DNA of 64,000 bases from an uncultured Prevotellaceae bacterium (GTDB lineage Bacteria; Bacteroidota; Bacteroidia; Bacteroidales; Bacteroidaceae): positions 56,712 through 120,711 of the forward strand of contig ONMI01000001.1 in NCBI GenBank assembly GCA_900318915.1. Reading direction: 5' to 3'. The position numbers and the translations under genes are program-made. Shown piece after piece: positions 23,844 to 31,357 of the stretch; the first letter of the stretch is position 1, and every line of letters starts with the position of its first letter. The notes under the pieces are model-generated. The model was not told where the DNA came from and ran no database searches. It worked only from the letters and a program-made list of their open reading frames with translations.

Positions 23844-25241
23844 ATGAAACAGATAGAGCGTGCTAGCATAATGCGTGTTGTGTCGGATATGATCAAAGCC
23901 GATGCAATTATTGATATGCAGGAAATAGAGTTCTTGAATAGTATCCGGCTAAAATATAACATCAAGAGAGAAGATGAGATTTTTGCTAATACTCTCACAT
24001 TGGCAGATGCATTTCAGACATTAAAAGATTCCCCGGAAAGCTTGAGGCAAGACTTGTGGGGTGACTTCAGAGGCATGGCTATATCCGATAACGCTTGCTC
24101 TAGAGAAGAAGCCATGTATCTGTTGAGTGTAGTCGCTTGTCTTTCGAATAAGTTATCTGACATCTCTAATGTGTATTCAGTTGAGCTATCCAGCAATATT
24201 AGATTAGATAATTCGCAAGTCCTATATGTTGAGGGGGAGTACTATAAGGAGGCAAACCGTGAGATACAGATACACTATCGTGAGATTATCAATGAACTGC
24301 GACTTATCGGCTTTAATTTTGTCTATCTCCCCAAAGTAGGAGAGCATTACCGATCCTTGTCAAGTGAAGAGTTGCATACACTTATTTCGTTCCTATATCC
24401 ATCTGTAACTGACATTCGAATGGAACAGGTGGCAAAGCAGTTGACCACTTTGAGTACATCCGACTTCTGCAAAGCAGAAATAGTTGGACGTATGAAAATT
24501 GACGGGTTAGCTCACTCTCTTCCTTCTATGATGTTCCAAATAGGACTTACATCTATCAATGGTAAGTATTATGATAACTTTCTTGTTGTCACAATAGAGG
24601 AAGATGCACTTGTGGCGGTTAGACGCATAGTTGATACTTTTGTTTCGATGTTCAAGCCACGTCTTTTAAATCCCATTTATGAAGAAAAACAACGGTTCGT
24701 ATATCATGGCTTCTATAAACAGATTTTTGACTCTTTTGTTTTTAAGAAAGGTATAAGGAGTAGTGTCGTGGTTGACCTCGTTCATGGTGATATCCTTTTA
24801 CCGGAAGCCGATACAAAAATAACGGGATTGCATCGTCGTGAAAAGGCCTTGTATGCACTCTTCTTGCTTGAGTCTTCGAGTGGTGGCATTAACTTTAATA
24901 AGCCAAATGGTATTAGGTCTTTGGATAAATACAATCATCGTATGGCTGCAATACAACGGAAATACGAAATTCTGTATGAGAATTTCGGCGGAGAACGTTC
25001 AAAGGCACCTCAGATAGAAATGCCGGAGAATAGGCTTCCGATGATTAGTTTGATTAAAAGGCAATTCCGCCAATTGGGTGACTTGTTGAATCAATCCGAT
25101 GATTATTTGGTGCAACGTAATATGTTTGGTAACTATTGTGTAGCGATACCACCAGAGCTTTGTCTGTGCTTTGACATCGCAACAGCTAGCATTCGCCCGT
25201 TCGAGAAATCGGAGTTTTGGAGCCAATTACTAGCTATGTAA
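23844..25241 (+). CDS. TerB-like protein with C-terminal extension
   Basis: A 465-residue protein. Residues 1-100 resemble a TerB helical domain: an N-terminal helix pair with ADAIIDMQEIEFLNSI (acidic metal-binding face) and a second SDNACSREEAMYLLSVVACL. Residues 130-465 form a mixed domain without a recognised family. TerB-type domains bind divalent metals and are typical partners of TerD and TerY. The gene stands 46 bp after the lipoprotein gene and before the terD promoter. Confidence 0.65.
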   Translation: MKQIERASIMRVVSDMIKADAIIDMQEIEFLNSIRLKYNIKREDEIFANTLTLADAFQTLKDSPESLRQDLWGDFRGMAISDNACSREEAMYLLSVVACLSNKLSDISNVYSVELSSNIRLDNSQVLYVEGEYYKEANREIQIHYREIINELRLIGFNFVYLPKVGEHYRSLSSEELHTLISFLYPSVTDIRMEQVAKQLTTLSTSDFCKAEIVGRMKIDGLAHSLPSMMFQIGLTSINGKYYDNFLVVTIEEDALVAVRRIVDTFVSMFKPRLLNPIYEEKQRFVYHGFYKQIFDSFVFKKGIRSSVVVDLVHGDILLPEADTKITGLHRREKALYALFLLESSSGGINFNKPNGIRSLDKYNHRMAAIQRKYEILYENFGGERSKAPQIEMPENRLPMISLIKRQFRQLGDLLNQSDDYLVQRNMFGNYCVAIPPELCLCFDIATASIRPFEKSEFWSQLLAM

Positions 25242-25279
25242 CCTTGTATGGCATCTGTCCTTGTGCCTCTGTCATTTTA

Positions 25280-25329
25280 GTTGCAAGGTTGCAACTTTCA
25301 ATAAACCATTTTTAATATAGCTATATTTG
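25280..25329 (+). promoter_or_regulatory. Promoter and inverted repeat upstream of terD block
   Basis: An inverted repeat GTTGCAA-GG-TTGCAAC (25280-25295) lies just upstream of a TATATTTG element (25322-25329) that fits the Bacteroidetes -7 consensus TAnnTTTG. The -33 is weak (TTTC at 25296-25299, 22-bp spacing). The repeat sits where an activator or repressor would act. Transcription would start about 35 bp before the terD ATG. Confidence 0.55.
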
Positions 25330-25368
25330 TATCAGATTTTTTAATTCGTAAACAATATTTGAACAATT

Positions 25369-25926
25369 ATGGCAATATCATTGGAAAAAGGACAGCGCAT
25401 TGGAATTGGACTGTCGAAAGTAAGTGTAGGACTTGGATGGGATCCCAATGAGGGGTCGGGGTTTGATTTTGATTTGGATGCTTCGGCATTCATGCTTGGT
25501 GAGAACAGGAAACTCCCTAAAGATGAGTTCTTCGTTTTCTATAACAATCAGAAATCACCTGATGGTGCAGTAGAATCTACAGGTGATGACCTTACTGGAG
25601 GTAACAGCGACGGTGGTGATGACGAAACACTGAATGTTGACTTAGCAAAGGTTAATCCACAGATTCAAGAAATTATTTTCACTGCAACAATTTATAAGGC
25701 TGAAGAGAGAAAACAGAATTTTGGTCAGGTTCGTAATTCGTACATTCGTATCTATAACTCTATTACGAATGAAGAAATTGCTCGTTATGACCTTGATGAA
25801 GATTTCTCTATTGAGACAGCAGTAGAGTTCGGCCGTCTCTATCGTCGTAATGGAGAATGGAAATTCGAAGCTATGGGTATCGGTAATAAGGGCGGCTTAC
25901 AGGCTCTAGTCAATAAATACCAGTAA
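25369..25926 (+). CDS. terD: TerD/TerE Ca2+-binding protein
   Basis: A 185-residue classical TerD/TerE protein, close to the usual 190. Key features are GLGWDPNEGSGFDFDLDASAFM near 25-47 (acidic Ca2+ site), STGDDLTGGNSDGGDDETL near 73-91 (second acidic site) and YIRIYNSITNEEIARYDLDEDFS near 125. TerD paralogues bind Ca2+ and take part in tellurite, phage and pore-forming colicin resistance. First gene of the ter block, followed within 2 bp by the TerA-like gene. Confidence 0.92.
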   Translation: MAISLEKGQRIGIGLSKVSVGLGWDPNEGSGFDFDLDASAFMLGENRKLPKDEFFVFYNNQKSPDGAVESTGDDLTGGNSDGGDDETLNVDLAKVNPQIQEIIFTATIYKAEERKQNFGQVRNSYIRIYNSITNEEIARYDLDEDFSIETAVEFGRLYRRNGEWKFEAMGIGNKGGLQALVNKYQ

Positions 25927-25928
25927 AT

Positions 25929-26564
25929 ATGGCTATTATCCTCGAAAAGTCAGGCGATCAGCATCGAATCAATCTTGAAAAAGGTGGCTCTTCTTTCTCC
26001 GGTGAGATAATTATAAATCTCGACTGGAGCAAAGGCGGCCTTCTTAAGCAAATGTTTGGAAAACCTGTTGACCTTGATTTGGGCTGCTTTTACGAATTGC
26101 GTGATGGTTCAAAAATGCTCATAGATGGGCTTCAGTTCTCCCATGGTAGAGGTGGCAATCGTCATCAAGTAACTCGACAAGGCTGTTACGACCAAAAACC
26201 TTTTATATGGCATCAAGGTGATGACCGTGGTGGAGGCTCATCGTCAGGTGAAACCATTCTAGTCAACCCCCAAGGTGTAAATGAGATAAAACGAATAATC
26301 GTTTATACTTTTATATTTGAAGGTGCTGCTAAGTGGGCGGATACAAATGCAGTTGTAAAAGTAAAAGTTCCAGGCAATGAAGACATCATTGTGGAAATGG
26401 GACAACAATCAAGCAACCAACGCTTTTGTGCCATTGCCGAACTCGATTTTGGAGGAGATAACTCTATTACGGTTAAAAAACTTGTTACATTCCATGGTAG
26501 TCACAGCGAATGTGACCGTCAATATGGTTGGGGATTTAATTACAAACCAGGTAGTAAAGACTAA
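25929..26564 (+). CDS. TerA-like protein
   Basis: A 211-residue TerD-superfamily protein. GEIIINLDWSKGG and DLDLGCFYELRDGSK near 30-65 show the TerD core. The C-terminal half has RFCAIAELDFGGDNSITVKKLV and FHGSHSECDRQYGWGFNYKPGSKD, matching the C-terminal domain of TerA. TerA is normally longer (about 380 residues), so this may be the single-domain form. Lies between two terD-type genes with gaps of 2 and 11 bp. Confidence 0.8.
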   Translation: MAIILEKSGDQHRINLEKGGSSFSGEIIINLDWSKGGLLKQMFGKPVDLDLGCFYELRDGSKMLIDGLQFSHGRGGNRHQVTRQGCYDQKPFIWHQGDDRGGGSSSGETILVNPQGVNEIKRIIVYTFIFEGAAKWADTNAVVKVKVPGNEDIIVEMGQQSSNQRFCAIAELDFGGDNSITVKKLVTFHGSHSECDRQYGWGFNYKPGSKD

Positions 26565-26575
26565 AACATACGAAT

Positions 26576-27241
26576 ATGGCTATAAAACTTGAAAAAGGAC
26601 AGCGCATCAATCTTGAAAAAAGAAGTGGCGCAAAACTTACCAACTTTTGTGTAGGTTGCAATTGGGGGGCTATTACTAAGAAATCTTTCTTTGGACTGAC
26701 GACAACAACTGTTGATGTTGACTTGGATTTGAGTTGTTTGTTATTCAACGAGAAAGGCGAAGTTGTTGACCACATCTGGTCTCCGTTATATAATTTGGGA
26801 AAAGTAGGGCTTCCTAAAGGTAAGCTTGATTCAAATGACCGAGCTCTACATCATACAGGAGATGACCTTACTGGAGACCAGAATGGTGACGACGGCTTGG
26901 ATAATGAGATCATCACAGTTGACCTTAATCGTGTCAGCAGTAATGTTAATTCTATTGTGTTCTTCTTGAACATATATAATAATAATGATTATCAAGGAGA
27001 TTTCTCTGGCATTCCTTACGCATCCATCCGCATGTATGAAGGAACACCAACCAAAGTAAATGAAGTCTTTGCACAATATGATGTTGCAACTAAAACTGAC
27101 TGCGTCGGTAAGAGGGCATTAGTAATGGGCAAACTCTATCGACGAAATGGTGAATGGAGGTTCGCTGCTATCGGTGATGCTTTTGATGATAAGATCATCG
27201 CTCTCACTATTGCAAGGGTAGCAAAAGACTATAATAAATAA
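26576..27241 (+). CDS. TerZ/TerD-family protein
   Basis: A 221-residue TerD-superfamily protein nearer to TerZ. KLEKGQRINLEK opens the protein, with acidic sites VDVDLDLSCLLFNEKG near 43 and HTGDDLTGDQNGDDG near 92, and YASIRMYEG then RALVMGKLYRRNGEWRFAAIGD at the end. The YRRNGEW block is shared almost exactly with the TerD gene at 25369, indicating duplication. Confidence 0.85.
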   Translation: MAIKLEKGQRINLEKRSGAKLTNFCVGCNWGAITKKSFFGLTTTTVDVDLDLSCLLFNEKGEVVDHIWSPLYNLGKVGLPKGKLDSNDRALHHTGDDLTGDQNGDDGLDNEIITVDLNRVSSNVNSIVFFLNIYNNNDYQGDFSGIPYASIRMYEGTPTKVNEVFAQYDVATKTDCVGKRALVMGKLYRRNGEWRFAAIGDAFDDKIIALTIARVAKDYNK

Positions 27242-27252
27242 AAACATTAATT

Positions 27253-27891
27253 ATGAGAAGATTACCTGTTTATCTATTACTTGACACCTCGGGGTCAATG
27301 TATGGTGAGCCAATAGAGGCTGTAAAGAATGGTGTCCAGACACTTGTCTCAACGCTACGCAGTGATCCGTATGCTTTGGAAACTGCATACATCAGTATTA
27401 TAACATTCAATTCTAGTGCTCAACAAATTGCACCACTGACTGAGTTGGCTTCATTCCAACCACCCATGATTGATGCGAGCGGCTGCACTGCATTAGGTGA
27501 GGCCTTGAGTCTGCTAGCTCAAAAAGTTGATTCTGAAATTGTTAAGACTACAGCAGAAGTGAAAGGCGACTGGAAACCCATTGTCTTCATTATGACTGAC
27601 GGCGAACCAACAGATGACTTGCAAAAAGGATTGAATGAATTCAAAAAACGTAAGTTCGGTATGGTCGTGGCATGTGCTGCTGGGCAAGGTGCAAACACCA
27701 ACACCCTGAAACAAATCACAGAAAATGTGGTACAGCTTGACACAGCAGACAGTGCAACTATCAAAGCTTTCTTCAAGTGGGTAAGTGCAAGTATCAGTAC
27801 TGGCAGTCAAAAAGTGGAGGATACTCACGGCGATGTAACAACTATGAGTGAGTTGCCACCGCCACCACCAGAAGTAAATATTGTTGTATAA
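27253..27891 (+). CDS. TerY-type vWA protein, copy 1
   Basis: A 212-residue single vWA domain. The MIDAS is complete: DTSGSM near residue 10, Thr near 80 (DASGCTALGEAL) and TDGEPTD near 114. The protein ends in a Pro-rich stretch and PPPEVNIVV. TerY proteins are partners of PP2C and kinase in TerY-P systems, and metal-dependent ligand binding is expected. It lies 11 bp after the TerZ-like gene. Confidence 0.9.
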   Translation: MRRLPVYLLLDTSGSMYGEPIEAVKNGVQTLVSTLRSDPYALETAYISIITFNSSAQQIAPLTELASFQPPMIDASGCTALGEALSLLAQKVDSEIVKTTAEVKGDWKPIVFIMTDGEPTDDLQKGLNEFKKRKFGMVVACAAGQGANTNTLKQITENVVQLDTADSATIKAFFKWVSASISTGSQKVEDTHGDVTTMSELPPPPPEVNIVV

Positions 27892-27908
27892 CAAATATCT
27901 AATAACCT

Positions 27909-27936
27909 CTCCGAATGGCATATATGCCATTCGGAG
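27909..27936. promoter_or_regulatory. 28-bp perfect palindrome between terY and membrane gene
   Basis: CTCCGAATGGCAT followed by AT and its exact reverse complement, 17 bp after the terY stop. It would form a 12-13 bp RNA hairpin with almost no loop. No T run follows, so it could be an operator, an RNA-stability element or a weak bidirectional terminator. Confidence 0.6.
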
Positions 27937-27951
27937 ATAATACGTTTGTGT

Positions 27952-28377
27952 ATGTCTGAATACGATATTGACAAGTTAAACAATTCCGTTCAAGAAGATT
28001 CCACGCCAAATACCTCGAATGAAGATGAGGAAAAGCCTAATTATCTAATGGCATTTCTTGCTGGATTTGGAACAAGTGTAATTGTCGGAATTGCTTTAGC
28101 ATTAATAGGAATATGGGCAGAAGCCGAATACATGGCAGCTCTTTTGATAGGTGCTGTCATTGTAGCTTCTGTTATTAGGCATTTTGTACCTCGCCAATCA
28201 ATCGGTGGAGCCATTATTGGAGCAGTATTAACTCCCGCAACATATTTTATATACCAGGGCATTATGGCATTTAATGGCTATTACTACGAAAAGGATGGCG
28301 ATATATTGTTCTGGATCTACTTAATTGGAAGTGTCTTCTTGGGTGGATATGCGGGATATAATAATGATGATGAATAA
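27952..28377 (+). CDS. Four-TM membrane protein, unknown
   Basis: A 141-residue protein with an acidic N-terminal cytoplasmic tail (about 1-30) and four membrane helices near 32-54, 59-78, 84-106 and 119-136. I use the ATG at 27952; a TTG six bases upstream is less likely. No family recognised. It is set between two terY copies (3 bp before the next), so it probably belongs to the system's membrane arm. Confidence 0.7.
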   Translation: MSEYDIDKLNNSVQEDSTPNTSNEDEEKPNYLMAFLAGFGTSVIVGIALALIGIWAEAEYMAALLIGAVIVASVIRHFVPRQSIGGAIIGAVLTPATYFIYQGIMAFNGYYYEKDGDILFWIYLIGSVFLGGYAGYNNDDE

Positions 28378-28380
28378 ATT

Positions 28381-29019
28381 ATGGCAAGAAGATTACCGGT
28401 TTATATACTAATAGATACATCAGGCTCTATGAAAGGTGAGCCTATAGAATCTGTAAAAGTAGGGTTGGCAGATATGATTGCAACACTACGCCAAGATCCC
28501 TATGCACTTGAAACTGTCTGTATCAGTATAATCACATACGATCGAGATGTAAAACAGGTCTTGCCACTTACGGAGTTGGAAAATCTGCAATTGCCAGATA
28601 TTATAACGCCAGAGTCTGGTCCAACTCATACCGGTTTAGCTCTTAAAATGTTATGTGAAAAGGTTGAAACTGAAGTCAAGAAAGGAACTCTTGAACAAAA
28701 AGGCGATTGGCGTCCACTATTGTTCGTATTGACAGACGGAAAGCCAAGTGACGTACAAGATTACAATCAAGTCATCCCAAAAGTTAAGAGCTTCAACTTT
28801 GCCAGCATAGTAGCCTGCGCAGCAGGGCCCAAGGCAAAAGTCGAACCTCTTCAACAATTAACAGACCAGGTGTTCCGACTTGATACCATGGATGCAACTT
28901 CATTTAAGAAGTTCTTCGTTTGGGTTACTGATGTCATTGGAGTTGGTGGAAAGAGCGTAGGCACTACTGATTCCATAGCGTTGCCAGGGCCTCCAGAAGA
29001 AGTAAATATAGTTATATAG
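28381..29019 (+). CDS. TerY-type vWA protein, copy 2
   Basis: A 212-residue vWA protein, a close paralogue of the terY at 27253, with the same opening (RRLPVY-x-L-x-DTSGSM) and DPYALET. MIDAS: DTSGSM near 11, GPTHTGLAL near 80, TDGKPSD near 117. It ends in PPEEVNIVI, the same tail as copy 1. It lies 1 bp before the TerB-YqhA fusion gene. Confidence 0.9.
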   Translation: MARRLPVYILIDTSGSMKGEPIESVKVGLADMIATLRQDPYALETVCISIITYDRDVKQVLPLTELENLQLPDIITPESGPTHTGLALKMLCEKVETEVKKGTLEQKGDWRPLLFVLTDGKPSDVQDYNQVIPKVKSFNFASIVACAAGPKAKVEPLQQLTDQVFRLDTMDATSFKKFFVWVTDVIGVGGKSVGTTDSIALPGPPEEVNIVI

Positions 29020-29020
29020 T

Positions 29021-29899
29021 ATGGATAATCTTATAGAACTTCGCAAGAAAATCATCGCAGACGGACAACTGTCATCCAAAGAGGTTGAGTCTCTTCGACA
29101 AGAGTTGTTCTCTAATGGTGGTATGACAAAAGAAAAAGGCGATTTCTTGTTTGACTTTAAGGATTTTCTTAGCAAGGAAAAAATAACTCCTGAGTTTCGC
29201 AATTTATTTATTGATGCCATCTCTTCTCTACTCTTAGAGGATGAAATAAGCCCTGGCGAAATTGATGAATCGGAGGCAAAATGGTTACGAGCTAAAATAC
29301 AGTTTAAAGGCTATCAAGATCGTACAGATCAGCTTTTGTTGGATAATTTAAGGCGCAAGTCTATCAATTTCCCCGAAATACTAAACTATAAGACAAGATT
29401 ATCTCGTTGGTTCGAGTCTGGTTTATATTTCTCACGGTATCTGACATTATTTGCAGTGATAGGTTCGTTGCTATCTGCCTTTGCTTTGTTTATAAGAGGT
29501 TCTATGGTTGTAGCATTCGGCCTAGTTGATTTCTTCCATTCCTTTTCTTCTGGCGCAGAAGAGTATGAGAAATTATTAGCTGCTTTCGTTTCATCGGTAG
29601 ACATCTTTTTGTTTGCAATGGTTCTTGTTATATTCGGAATGGGCATATATGAACTGTTTATAAATAAGATAGACCCCGTTGAACGGAAAGCCGACAGCCG
29701 TCCCTCATGGTTACAGATACAAAGTATTGACGAACTTAAATCTTCGTTAGGAAAAGTCATCTTGATGGTTCTTATTGTATCTTTCTTCAAACATTCTCTT
29801 GATATTTCTTTTTCAAGTGCGAGTGATTTGCTGTTTCTTTCTATTGGAATATTGCTTGTCGCATCTGCTCTTTATATAGCAAACAAACAACATAAATAA
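29021..29899 (+). CDS. TerB-like domain fused to YqhA (UPF0114) membrane domain
   Basis: A 292-residue protein. Residues 1-115 are a helical TerB-like domain with acidic turns (GQLSSKEVESLRQELF, DEISPGEIDESEAKWL). Residues about 130-290 match the YqhA/UPF0114 family: SRYLTLFAVIGSLLSAFALF, VDIFLFAMVLVIFGMGIYELF, and ELKSSLGKVILMVLIVSFFKH, with four membrane helices. Escherichia coli YqhA is a stand-alone membrane protein of unclear function. The fusion would couple cytoplasmic metal sensing to the membrane (inference). Confidence 0.8.
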   Translation: MDNLIELRKKIIADGQLSSKEVESLRQELFSNGGMTKEKGDFLFDFKDFLSKEKITPEFRNLFIDAISSLLLEDEISPGEIDESEAKWLRAKIQFKGYQDRTDQLLLDNLRRKSINFPEILNYKTRLSRWFESGLYFSRYLTLFAVIGSLLSAFALFIRGSMVVAFGLVDFFHSFSSGAEEYEKLLAAFVSSVDIFLFAMVLVIFGMGIYELFINKIDPVERKADSRPSWLQIQSIDELKSSLGKVILMVLIVSFFKHSLDISFSSASDLLFLSIGILLVASALYIANKQHK

Positions 29900-29904
29900 T
29901 TATT

Positions 29905-29970
29905 ATGAGACGACTACCTATTTATATCTTGATTGATAAAGTGGTTTTATGTAAGGTCAACCTTAATTAA
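29905..29970 (+). pseudogene. 5' remnant of a terY (vWA) gene
   Basis: A 21-codon frame that begins MRRLPIYILID, the same opening as the terY genes at 27253, 28381 and 31358, then diverges into unrelated sequence and stops. The MIDAS serine motif and everything after it is lost. It is the left side of a deletion whose right side is an AIM24-like 3' end. Confidence 0.8.
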
Positions 29971-30221
29971 TCTTTAACATACAAGGAATACTCGGAGGTG
30001 TTGGATTCTTCCCACCTCTTGAAAGAATTTTGAATAATGGGGAGACTTTTGAAGTTGACGAGAACCATATCGTTGCACTTCATGGATTCCACTCCTCTCA
30101 AATCCAAGCAGAATGGTCTGTAGGGAATGTCCTTATAGGTGAAGGATTAAGTCTAATGAATATCACTGGGCCTGGAAAGGTCTATTTGAGTCCATTACCA
30201 ATTATTATTCGTACACAATGA
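29967..30221 (+). pseudogene. 3' remnant of an AIM24-like gene
   Basis: About 84 codons in a different frame from the terY remnant. The sequence GILGGVGFFPPLERILNNG, VDENHIVALH and then GEGLSLMNITGPGKVYL matches the C-terminal half of AIM24/TIGR00266 proteins, which often lie beside TerD genes. The N-terminal half and a start codon are absent. The stop overlaps the next vWA gene by 4 bp, the spacing of a formerly intact operon gene. Confidence 0.75.
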
Positions 30222-30790
30222 CAAAAAACCAAATATTCATATTAGTTGATTGCTCAGGGTCAATGAGTGGGACACCAATTCAACAGGGAACGCTGCTTGT
30301 CAAAGAATTGGTCAAATCACTATGTAACAATTCAAACTCACAAAAATCCAAGGCATCAATTATAACATATAATATGGATATTAGGGAAGTCATCGCAATG
30401 TGTCCCGTAACTTCCATAAAGACCGTTTCAATCAATGAAGAATGTATCGGACCGAAAAATTTGGGGAAAGCTATTAAACATGTTAATGATTTCTCCCCAG
30501 AAAGCAAAATTGTATTTATTATTACCAAGGGTAGGCCATCTGATGTTCAACTATACAATGAACAAATCAAGCTCTGTAAAAACAACAATGATGACATCAT
30601 CGTTATACATGGTAATATTGATAAATATGGCGACACATTTAATGAAATAGCCAGAATTGTTTCACCATGGGATAATGTAAGTTTTCCAGAAATTATCAAG
30701 TCTTTATTCGGAGGAAAAGAAAAAACCTCATCTGATGGTCGTGACATTCTTCAAGATCCGCCCAAAGTAATAGAGATTCAGATTGAATAA
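30218..30790 (+). CDS. Divergent vWA protein, copy 3
   Basis: A 190-residue vWA protein. The first MIDAS motif is intact (DCSGSM near residue 10), but the third is altered (TKGRPSD, Lys for the usual Asp). It ends in PPKVIEIQIE, echoing the PPxEVNIV tail of copies 1 and 2. Base content is more AT-rich than its neighbours. It overlaps the AIM24 remnant by 4 bp. Confidence 0.75.
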   Translation: MTKNQIFILVDCSGSMSGTPIQQGTLLVKELVKSLCNNSNSQKSKASIITYNMDIREVIAMCPVTSIKTVSINEECIGPKNLGKAIKHVNDFSPESKIVFIITKGRPSDVQLYNEQIKLCKNNNDDIIVIHGNIDKYGDTFNEIARIVSPWDNVSFPEIIKSLFGGKEKTSSDGRDILQDPPKVIEIQIE

Positions 30791-30806
30791 CATAATATTT
30801 AAGCCA

Positions 30807-31346
30807 ATGATTAGACCAATAATCATATTAATAGATAATACAATTGAAATGGCAAGATATTCATCGTGCCTTAAAGATTCTATTGTCGAAATAATAAGCT
30901 ATTGTCGAACTAATCCATATATGCTTGATTGTAATGTCTCATTCGTATCTTTTGAAGGCAAAATCTTGTATAATACTACAATTAATCAATTTGAAGAAGG
31001 CAACATTTCCCTGCGAACATCTTCAAAAGCATCACTAGATGGTGGCGTTATTTCAATATTAAATCAATCTGTGAATAATCACCGAAAATCATTTGCAATT
31101 ATAATAACTTGCGGTGAAAGCACCTTTATACAGCCTTCAACAATTAAGGAGTATAGAGCCTCTTATACACCCTTCGTTGTGGTGTGCTTGGAGCAAAACC
31201 GCAATTGTGACTGGGTTGAAAAACTTACCAACAATCCAAGGGTTTTTCACTCTCCTCTTACGAAAGATAGACTCAACAACATGTTCGTTGTACCTACCTT
31301 TTATATTAATGATAATAGAGATACTAATTATATCGCAACAGTTTAA
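30807..31346 (+). CDS. Degenerate vWA-like protein, copy 4
   Basis: About 179 residues with the vWA fold pattern (PIIILIDNTIEMARYSSCL; CNVSFVSFEG; FAIIITCGEST), but both MIDAS motifs are lost: DNTIEM replaces DxSGSM and TCGEST replaces TDGxPT. It probably cannot bind the metal. It could be a decoy or scaffold paralogue, or a decaying gene. The ATG at 30807 removes the overlap with copy 3. Confidence 0.6.
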   Translation: MIRPIIILIDNTIEMARYSSCLKDSIVEIISYCRTNPYMLDCNVSFVSFEGKILYNTTINQFEEGNISLRTSSKASLDGGVISILNQSVNNHRKSFAIIITCGESTFIQPSTIKEYRASYTPFVVVCLEQNRNCDWVEKLTNNPRVFHSPLTKDRLNNMFVVPTFYINDNRDTNYIATV

Positions 31347-31357
31347 ATTTTAATTAT

